DNA from: an uncultured Butyrivibrio sp.
GTDB taxonomy: Bacteria; Bacillota; Clostridia; Lachnospirales; Lachnospiraceae
Reading direction: 5' to 3'
Assembly: GCA_910577605.1 (NCBI GenBank)
Contig: CAJTON010000043.1
Location: 1-18,687, forward strand
Length of the DNA stretch: 18,687 bases
This document shows, piece after piece, positions 13,396 to 18,687 of the stretch (the stretch's first letter is position 1; each line of letters starts with the position of its first letter). Made by a program: the position numbers and the translations under genes. The notes below the pieces were generated by a model. It saw only the letters and a list, made by a program, of their open reading frames with translations, did no database searches and had not been told where the DNA came from.

Positions 13396-14415
13396 ATGTC
13401 AAAAAACAAAATTAAATTTCTGCCGCTTGCTTTGGCGGCGTTAGTTTCCGTATGCCTTTTTGCAGGCTGCGGCAAATCCTCGCAATCCTCCGCTTCAGGA
13501 GATAAGAAAGAAAAAATAACCTTTATGCTCGACTGGTCGCCCAATACCAATCACACCGGGCTTTATGTAGCTCAGGAAAAGGGCTGGTTCGCCGAGCTCG
13601 GAATCGAGCTTGAAATAGTAGAAGCGTCCGATGCCGGAGCGGAGGCTTCGGTCGCCGCAGGCTCCGCCGACTTCGGCGTAAGCTTTCAGGACACCCTTGT
13701 TCCTGCTTTTTCCGCAAAAGAAGAAGCCGTACTTCCGATAACCGCAGTCGCTGCGATAATTCAGCACAACACTTCGGGGATCGTTTCGCCCAAGGACAAA
13801 AATATCCTTACACCAAAGGATATGCCCGGACACAGCTACGCGACATGGGACCTTCCTATCGAGCAGGCGATCATACAAAAGGTCGTTGCCAACGACGGCG
13901 GAAGCTATGACGATATAAAGCTTATTTCTACCTATGTAGAGGACATAGGCGCAGCCTTCTCAAGCGGTGTTGACTCCGTATGGATCTACTACGCGTGGGA
14001 CGGGATCTCCTGTGAAAAAAAGAACATCGACACCAACTTTTTCTACTTCAAAGACTATGCCGACGAGCTTGATTTTTACAGTCCCGTTATAATAGCCAAC
14101 AACGATTTTCTCAAAAACAAGCCGGACACTGCGAAGAAATTCCTCTCCGCGGTATCCAAGGGCTACGAATACGCAATGGAAAATCCCGACGAAGCCGCGC
14201 GGATACTCGTGGACGCAAACGAAGGTCTTGACGCCGACATATGCACTGCAAGCCAGAAATGGCTCGCGTCTCAGTACAAAGCGGACGCCGCGAAATTCGG
14301 CGTTATCGACAAAAACAGATGGGATTCCTTCTACAAATGGGTGTATGAGAATAAACTCTGCGAATACGAGATTCCATCGGGCTTCGGCTTTACGAACGAA
14401 TATCTTCCCGATTAA
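13396..14415 (+). CDS. thiY: ABC transporter substrate-binding lipoprotein, NMT1/THI5-like (ThiY)
   Basis: This 339-residue secreted lipoprotein has a basic N-terminus (KNKIK), a hydrophobic core and a lipobox LFAGC with the lipidated cysteine at residue 25, followed by a Ser-rich linker. The mature part begins with TFMLDWSPNTNHTGLYVAQEKGWF, the NMT1/ThiY signature for binding pyrimidine precursors of thiamine, with IELEIVEA and the SADFGVSFQDTL loop following. It is anchored outside the membrane and delivers substrate to the permease. It begins 21 bases after the permease gene. The ribosome binding site is weak (no clear GGAGG), which is unusual for the abundant component of an importer. Confidence 0.92.
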   Translation: MSKNKIKFLPLALAALVSVCLFAGCGKSSQSSASGDKKEKITFMLDWSPNTNHTGLYVAQEKGWFAELGIELEIVEASDAGAEASVAAGSADFGVSFQDTLVPAFSAKEEAVLPITAVAAIIQHNTSGIVSPKDKNILTPKDMPGHSYATWDLPIEQAIIQKVVANDGGSYDDIKLISTYVEDIGAAFSSGVDSVWIYYAWDGISCEKKNIDTNFFYFKDYADELDFYSPVIIANNDFLKNKPDTAKKFLSAVSKGYEYAMENPDEAARILVDANEGLDADICTASQKWLASQYKADAAKFGVIDKNRWDSFYKWVYENKLCEYEIPSGFGFTNEYLPD

Positions 14416-14445
14416 AGCCCCCGGTATTGACTGGAGTAACAAAAA

Positions 14446-15186
14446 ATGGCATTATTAAAAACAGAGAATATTTCCGTCAGCTTTGACGATAAAAAGATAA
14501 TACAGGACGTTTCGATAGAACTGCGCAAGGGCGAGCTTGTGTCGCTTTTAGGCATAAGCGGCAGCGGAAAATCCACGCTTTTCAACGTGATAGCCGGACT
14601 TATTGTGCCTGATTCCGGAAGAGTCCTGCTTAACGGCGGCGACATTACCGGCAGGTCCGGCTTCCTGAGCTATATGCTTCAGAAGGATCTGCTTCTGCCC
14701 TACAAGACTATCGTTGACAATGTCGCTCTTCCGCTGACGGTGCGCGGAGTACGCAAATCTGAGGCGCGCCGCAGAGTCATGGCGCATTTTGAGGAGTTCG
14801 GACTGTCCGGTACGGAGCGCAAGTATCCGAATCAGCTGTCCGGCGGTATGCGTCAGCGCGCCGCCCTCCTGCGCACATATATGTTTTCGGACGAGGTAGC
14901 GCTGCTTGACGAGCCTTTTTCGGCGCTTGACGCGATAACTAAGAGCAATATGCACGACTGGTATCTGAACATAATGAAGCGGATAAAGCTTTCAACGCTT
15001 TTTATCACTCACGACATAGACGAGGCAATCCTTTTGTCCGACAGGATATATATTCTGGGCGGAGCGCCCGCCGGAATAATTGAAGAAATCGTAATAGACA
15101 AAAACGACGTGCGCGATCCCGATCTTTTGCTGTCGGAAAACTTTCTCACCTATAAAAAAACAATTATCAGCGTACTGTCGCGGTGA
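14446..15186 (+). CDS. thiZ: ABC transporter ATP-binding protein, ThiZ-like
   Basis: This 246-residue ATPase subunit energises the importer on the cytoplasmic face. It has Walker A GISGSGKS at 36-43, Q-loop glutamine at 79 (YMLQKDLLLP), signature LSGGMRQR at 131-138, Walker B VALLDEP at 151-157 and switch His189 (FITHD). The sequence groups with SsuB/TauB/ThiZ-type ATPases. A GGAG Shine-Dalgarno precedes the ATG, 30 bases after thiY. All three importer parts are present and intact. Confidence 0.93.
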   Translation: MALLKTENISVSFDDKKIIQDVSIELRKGELVSLLGISGSGKSTLFNVIAGLIVPDSGRVLLNGGDITGRSGFLSYMLQKDLLLPYKTIVDNVALPLTVRGVRKSEARRRVMAHFEEFGLSGTERKYPNQLSGGMRQRAALLRTYMFSDEVALLDEPFSALDAITKSNMHDWYLNIMKRIKLSTLFITHDIDEAILLSDRIYILGGAPAGIIEEIVIDKNDVRDPDLLLSENFLTYKKTIISVLSR

Positions 15187-15188
15187 TT

Positions 15189-15214
15189 TCTCCGCGCTGC
15201 GCCGTAACCGGAGA
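15189..15214 (+). promoter_or_regulatory. Hairpin covering the ribosome binding site of the PPTase gene
   Basis: TCTCCG (15189-15194) and CGGAGA (15209-15214) are exact complements around a 14-base loop. The right arm contains the only GGAG (15210-15213) before the ATG at 15224. Folding would hide the ribosome binding site and lower translation of the last gene of the operon. Confidence 0.4.
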
Positions 15215-15223
15215 TGCCGCAAA

Positions 15224-15844
15224 ATGATATTTCTTTTCACAGAATACGACAAAATATCGGACGAGATTCTTTCCATGCTCATATCAAAGCTGCCTGACGC
15301 AAGACGCAGACAGGCTTTGCGTTTCCGCTTCAAAGCCGGAAAAATTTCCTGCGCCTCGGCATATCTGTCGTTTCTGTACGGTTTCCGCAACATATACAAA
15401 CAAAACGGTCTCCCGGACTTCTCAATCGAGAAGAACGGGAAACCGTATCTTTCAGACTATCCCAATATAAATTTCAACATAAGCCACTGCAGCGGCGCGG
15501 CTTGCTGCATATTCGGCAGCGGCGCGGTCGGAATTGACATTCAGGAGGTAAGAAGCTTTAATATGCGCTCCGCAATGAAGGTCTGTTCGTCCTCCGAAAT
15601 AGAACGGATATGCGCCTCATCTGAGCCGGATACGGAATTCTGCCGTATCTGGACGATAAAGGAGGCTCTTTTAAAGCTCAACGGTGACGGGATCTTCCGC
15701 AACATGAAAAACCTCTCCGCCGAAAACGTCAATCTAATGACCTGCTTTCTTGAGCCGGATACCTACCTGACAGCCGCAAGCTACTCGCCCGACGCCGATT
15801 TCTCGGTGCACAGGATTACGCTTTCTGACCTTATGAGCCTTTAA
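15224..15844 (+). CDS. 4'-phosphopantetheinyl transferase (Sfp type)
   Basis: This 206-residue enzyme transfers 4'-phosphopantetheine from coenzyme A to a serine of acyl or peptidyl carrier proteins. The family motifs are present: NISHC at 85-89, the magnesium-binding GIDIQEVR at 103-110 (Asp105), and WTIKEALLKLNGDGI at 143-157 with catalytic Glu147 and Lys146. The length is normal for Sfp-type enzymes, slightly short. The upstream lobe is divergent. It starts 37 bases after thiZ on the same strand and lacks a promoter of its own, so it may share the thi transcript. No carrier protein, NRPS or PKS gene is in the window. It faces argS convergently, with a 9-base gap. Confidence 0.9.
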   Translation: MIFLFTEYDKISDEILSMLISKLPDARRRQALRFRFKAGKISCASAYLSFLYGFRNIYKQNGLPDFSIEKNGKPYLSDYPNINFNISHCSGAACCIFGSGAVGIDIQEVRSFNMRSAMKVCSSSEIERICASSEPDTEFCRIWTIKEALLKLNGDGIFRNMKNLSAENVNLMTCFLEPDTYLTAASYSPDADFSVHRITLSDLMSL

Positions 15845-15853
15845 GCGGCGGTC

Positions 15854-17617
15854 CTACATCCTTTCTGGAGCCTCGATTCCAAGCAGGTCTGTGCAGGTCG
15901 TAAGCACTTCTTTTGTAAGCACCAGCAAAGCTATATAGCCCTTCTTCCTTTCCTCGTTCTCCTCTCCGAGAATCTTTGTATCATGGTAAAAACGATTAAA
16001 AGCGTTGGAAAGATCATACACGAATTTGCATAGCTTATGTGGCGCTTTTTCGGCAAAAGCGCTTTCAAGCGTCTCGGAAAGCTTGGAAAGCTCAAGAAAC
16101 AGCGCGGTCTCGCTCTCGCTTTCCGGATCGTTTATCACAATACCCTCAAGAGTCCCGCCCTCAGCCTCATATTTTTTAAGTATTGATTTTATACGCACTA
16201 TCGTATAAAGAATATAAGGCCCCGTATCGCCCTCAAACGAGATGAATCGGTCTATGTCAAAAACATAGTCCTTCGCCGCCTGATTCGACAGATCGCCGTA
16301 TTTAAGCGCGGCAAGACCTACTATCCTTGCGGTATCCCTCGCCTCGGTCTCGTCTACTGTGCGGTTTTCCATTATCTTCGCGTATACCGCATCGTTTATT
16401 TCCTTTATAAGATACTCAAGCCGCAGAACGCCGCCCTGACGGGTTTTGAACGGCTTTCCGTCGCTGCCGTTCATCGTTCCGAAGCCAATGAATTTAAGCT
16501 CTGTTTCCGGACTCACTATGCCCGCTTTTTTTGCCGTCCTGAAAAACTGCGTATAATGCAGTTCCTGTCTTTTGTCAGCAAGATATATATACGTCTTGGG
16601 TGAATACTCCCTTTCACGCTCTATAAGCGTCGCAAGGTCCGAGGTCTCGTAGTTCGCCGCGCCGTCGGATTTGCGCACGATACATGGAGGAAGCTCTTTT
16701 GAGTCGCCCTCTTCTGTAATATCGACCACCAGCGCGCCCTGACTTTCGTGAGCGATCCCTTTGTCCTCCATATCCCGGATCATATCCGCGATATAAAGCT
16801 TTGCGTCGCTCTCGCCCTTCCAAAGGTCGAAGCTCACGTTCAGATTATCGTAATTTCTTTTAAGGTCGGGAATCGAAACCTCCATTATATGACGCCACAG
16901 AGCCGTATATCCCCTGTGTCCGTTCTGCAAAAGCACGGTCGCCTGCTGAGCCGCTTTTTTAAATTCCTCGTCCTCTTTTGATTTTGCGCTCGCGCTAGGG
17001 TAGATCTCGTCAAGCTCCGCCAAGGTAAAGGGCGCTTCATTAGGATACTCTCCCTCATATTTTTCGTCAAAATAAGGCAACTCCGGCTTGCGGTTTTTCA
17101 GCTCCATGATGATAAGCCCCATCTGAAGCCCCCAGTCGCCAAGATGCACGTCGGCGACCGTCTTATAACCCGCGAACGCGCAGATTCTTTTGACGCTCTC
17201 GCCTATAATGGCAGAGCGCAGATGTCCTATATGCAGGGGCTTTGCGACGTTCGCGCCGCCGTAATCAAGGAAAACGACCTCATCCTTCTCCCCGCACTCA
17301 CAGCCGAACTTATCGCTTCGCGCCATTTCTCGCACATAATCTCCGATAAATTCCCCGCTCATTACCATATTTATAAAGCCGGGCTTAACGCATTCCACGG
17401 TTTTAAACGCCGGATCGCCGGACAATTTCTCCACGATCTCATCGCCGATCATAAACGGCGCCTTGCCGTACTTCTTTGCCGCAGCCATCGCTCCGTTGCA
17501 CTGAAACTGACAAAGGTCAGGGCGGTTCGATAATCCCGCCTTTCCGTAGACACGGTCGTATCCGCAGCTTTCAAACGCGTTTCCGATGATATTTGAAATT
17601 TTATCCAAAATCTTCAT
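15854..17617 (-). CDS. argS: Arginyl-tRNA synthetase
   Basis: This 587-residue class I aminoacyl-tRNA synthetase charges tRNA-Arg. It has an N-terminal Arg-tRNA synthetase additional domain (residues ~1-95), the catalytic Rossmann domain with HIGH at 129-132 inside GGANVAKPLHIGHLRSA, and a DALR anticodon-binding domain (~470-587) ending in LLGIEAPERM. In place of KMSK there is DGKPFKTRQGG at 386-396, the degenerate form usual for ArgRS. The frame extends to 17668, but the ATG at 17615-17617 is chosen: AGGAG lies ten bases before it, the protein then starts MKILDKISNIIGNAF as expected for the family, and the extra residues are a basic run encoded by an upstream hairpin. It follows carB on the same strand. 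Confidence 0.96.
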   Translation of the reverse strand: MKILDKISNIIGNAFESCGYDRVYGKAGLSNRPDLCQFQCNGAMAAAKKYGKAPFMIGDEIVEKLSGDPAFKTVECVKPGFINMVMSGEFIGDYVREMARSDKFGCECGEKDEVVFLDYGGANVAKPLHIGHLRSAIIGESVKRICAFAGYKTVADVHLGDWGLQMGLIIMELKNRKPELPYFDEKYEGEYPNEAPFTLAELDEIYPSASAKSKEDEEFKKAAQQATVLLQNGHRGYTALWRHIMEVSIPDLKRNYDNLNVSFDLWKGESDAKLYIADMIRDMEDKGIAHESQGALVVDITEEGDSKELPPCIVRKSDGAANYETSDLATLIEREREYSPKTYIYLADKRQELHYTQFFRTAKKAGIVSPETELKFIGFGTMNGSDGKPFKTRQGGVLRLEYLIKEINDAVYAKIMENRTVDETEARDTARIVGLAALKYGDLSNQAAKDYVFDIDRFISFEGDTGPYILYTIVRIKSILKKYEAEGGTLEGIVINDPESESETALFLELSKLSETLESAFAEKAPHKLCKFVYDLSNAFNRFYHDTKILGEENEERKKGYIALLVLTKEVLTTCTDLLGIEAPERM

Positions 17618-17641
17618 TCTGTCATATCTCCTATAAAATCT

Positions 17642-17664
17642 CCCCCGGCGCTTCGCGCCGAGGG
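17642..17664 (-). terminator. Candidate weak terminator or attenuator hairpin between carB and argS
   Basis: CCCCCGGCGC and GCGCCGAGGG pair with one mismatch around a three-base loop (17652-17654). On the minus strand AGATTTTATAGG follows, with only four consecutive T, so termination would be partial. It lies 7 bases past the carB stop and 25 bases before the argS start. Confidence 0.5.
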
Positions 17665-17671
17665 TCAAAAA

Positions 17672-18687
17672 CTATACCGTAGCAATATCTATCGGAGTAA
17701 GCTTCTGCTCCCCCGCGCTCTCAAGACTCGCAAGCAGAGCGTTCGCCGTATCCATGGAGGTCAGCACGTTTACTCCCGTTTCGATGGCGTGCCGCCTTAT
17801 AATGAATCCGTCGTGGCTCCTCTCGATGCCGTTTGAAGGTATGTCTATTACAAGGTCTATCTTGTGGTCAAGAATAAGGTCAAGAAGCGTAGGCGCTTCC
17901 TGCTCCACTTTATTTACCCTTACGGCGTCCACGCCGTTGTCCTGAAGATATTTCGCTGTTCCCCATGTCGCGTAAATAGTATAGCCGAGCGCGGCAAATC
18001 TTTTCGCAACGGAAACGGCGTCCTTTTTCTCGTTGTCGTTAACGGTCATTATCATCTGCTTATGCTTGGGAAGGTTCACTCCCGCGCCGAGAAACGCCTT
18101 GTAAAGCGCCTCGTTGAAGCTCTTGGCTATGCCAAGACACTCGCCGGTGGACTTCATCTCCGGTCCGAGGCTTATGTCCGCGCCCCTTATTTTTTCAAAG
18201 GAAAATACGGGCATCTTTATAGCGATATAATCTGCTTTCTTCTGAAGACCCGGCGTGTAGCCGAGACCTTTTATCGTGTTGCCGATAATAACCTGCGTAG
18301 CAAGCTTTACGATAGGTATACCGGTCACCTTGCTGATATACGGAACCGTTCTTGACGAGCGGGGATTGACCTCGATAACATACACCTGATCATTGTACAC
18401 GATAAACTGTATATTTATAAGACCTCTTACATGGAGCGATCTCGCGAGCTTTGCCGTGTAATCCTCAAGCATATCTATGATCTTCGGAGAAAGGCTCTGC
18501 GCCGGATAGACCGATATACTGTCGCCGGAATGAATTCCCGCTCTCTCAATGTGCTCCATTATGCCGGGAATAAGGATATCCTCGCCGTCACACACCGCGT
18601 CGACCTCTATTTCTTTTCCCATAAGATATTTGTCAACAAGTATCGGATGCTCCTGCACCTGCCTGTTGATTATCGACATAAATTCCC
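17672..18687 (-). CDS. carB: Carbamoyl-phosphate synthase large subunit, C-terminal third (cut by window end)
   Basis: The frame stays open to the window edge, so the Met codon at 18679 is internal. About 338 residues are visible of a subunit that is normally near 1070. They cover the end of the second ATP-grasp domain, including EHPILVDKYLMGKEIEVDAV, EHIERAGIHSGDS and the metal and ATP-binding YVIEVNPRSSRTVP. Next comes the linker, then the C-terminal MGS-like allosteric domain (from about residue 205) with LGYTIYATWGTAKYL and IETGVNVLTSMDTANALL. The enzyme makes carbamoyl phosphate for pyrimidine and arginine synthesis. The allosteric domain is the usual site for UMP or ornithine effectors. 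The arginine link to the neighbouring argS may be coincidental. Confidence 0.95.
   Translation of the reverse strand, partial: EFMSIINRQVQEHPILVDKYLMGKEIEVDAVCDGEDILIPGIMEHIERAGIHSGDSISVYPAQSLSPKIIDMLEDYTAKLARSLHVRGLINIQFIVYNDQVYVIEVNPRSSRTVPYISKVTGIPIVKLATQVIIGNTIKGLGYTPGLQKKADYIAIKMPVFSFEKIRGADISLGPEMKSTGECLGIAKSFNEALYKAFLGAGVNLPKHKQMIMTVNDNEKKDAVSVAKRFAALGYTIYATWGTAKYLQDNGVDAVRVNKVEQEAPTLLDLILDHKIDLVIDIPSNGIERSHDGFIIRRHAIETGVNVLTSMDTANALLASLESAGEQKLTPIDIATV

Noticed and set aside
15838..15860. A shared terminator between the convergent PPTase and argS genes.
   Set aside because: The gap is 9 bases and no hairpin with a U-tract could be found there.
17618..17668. N-terminal extension of argS to 17668.
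   Set aside because: The extra residues come from the carB/argS hairpin and show no family similarity. The ATG at 17617 has an AGGAG and gives the usual N-terminus.
1..18687. tRNA, rRNA, CRISPR arrays or insertion sequences.
   Set aside because: No cloverleaf with a GTTC-type arm, no regularly spaced direct repeats and no transposase frame were seen on either strand.

Overview
The window looks like chromosomal DNA of a spore-forming, probably gut-associated member of the Clostridia (Bacillota). The evidence is strong AGGAGG ribosome binding sites, TTGACA/TATAAT-type promoters, a spore-coat cotJC fragment, a DUF6465 protein and a large serine recombinase of the clostridial type. Most of it is a conserved housekeeping background with two accessory segments. 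No tRNA, rRNA, CRISPR array or insertion sequence was seen.

Layout. (1) 1-1412: the 3' part of a large serine recombinase gene, cut by the window start, followed at once by the last ~66 codons of cotJC, a manganese-catalase-like spore coat gene. The 5' part of cotJC is absent here, so a recombinase-bearing element appears to be inserted in cotJC, in the manner of the skin-type elements that interrupt sporulation genes. (2) 1433-2867: purA with its own promoter and terminator. (3) 2906-5054: a two-gene unit, MATE transporter then a CxxCxxCC (YkgJ-type) protein, with a good promoter. (4) 5058-7332: an AT-rich accessory unit on the minus strand: an ABC-type AAA ATPase, a TOPRIM/RloB-like partner and a small protein. 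The first two resemble AbiL/RloAB-type anti-phage pairs. (5) 7401-8528: an AraC-type regulator with a GyrI-like effector domain. Its upstream spacer holds a 25-codon ORF with a strong Shine-Dalgarno inside nested hairpins. (6) 8529-8951: a DUF6465 protein with a histone-H1-like Ala/Lys-rich tail. (7) 9083-11954: an operon of mrp/apbC ATPase, CPBP membrane protease and family 2 glycosyltransferase. (8) 11969-15844: divergent from mrp, a TPP riboswitch with a terminator controls a thiamine-binding protein and a ThiXYZ-like ABC importer, with an Sfp-type phosphopantetheinyl transferase as last gene. (9) 15854-18687: argS and the C-terminal third of carB on the minus strand.

How they work together: the thi operon is a thiamine or pyrimidine-precursor uptake system switched off by TPP. 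The ATPase/TOPRIM pair is probably a defence module in a foreign-looking, AT-rich patch. The recombinase/cotJC junction could be a developmentally excised element or a plain insertion that inactivates cotJC. The window does not contain the other end, so that question stays open.
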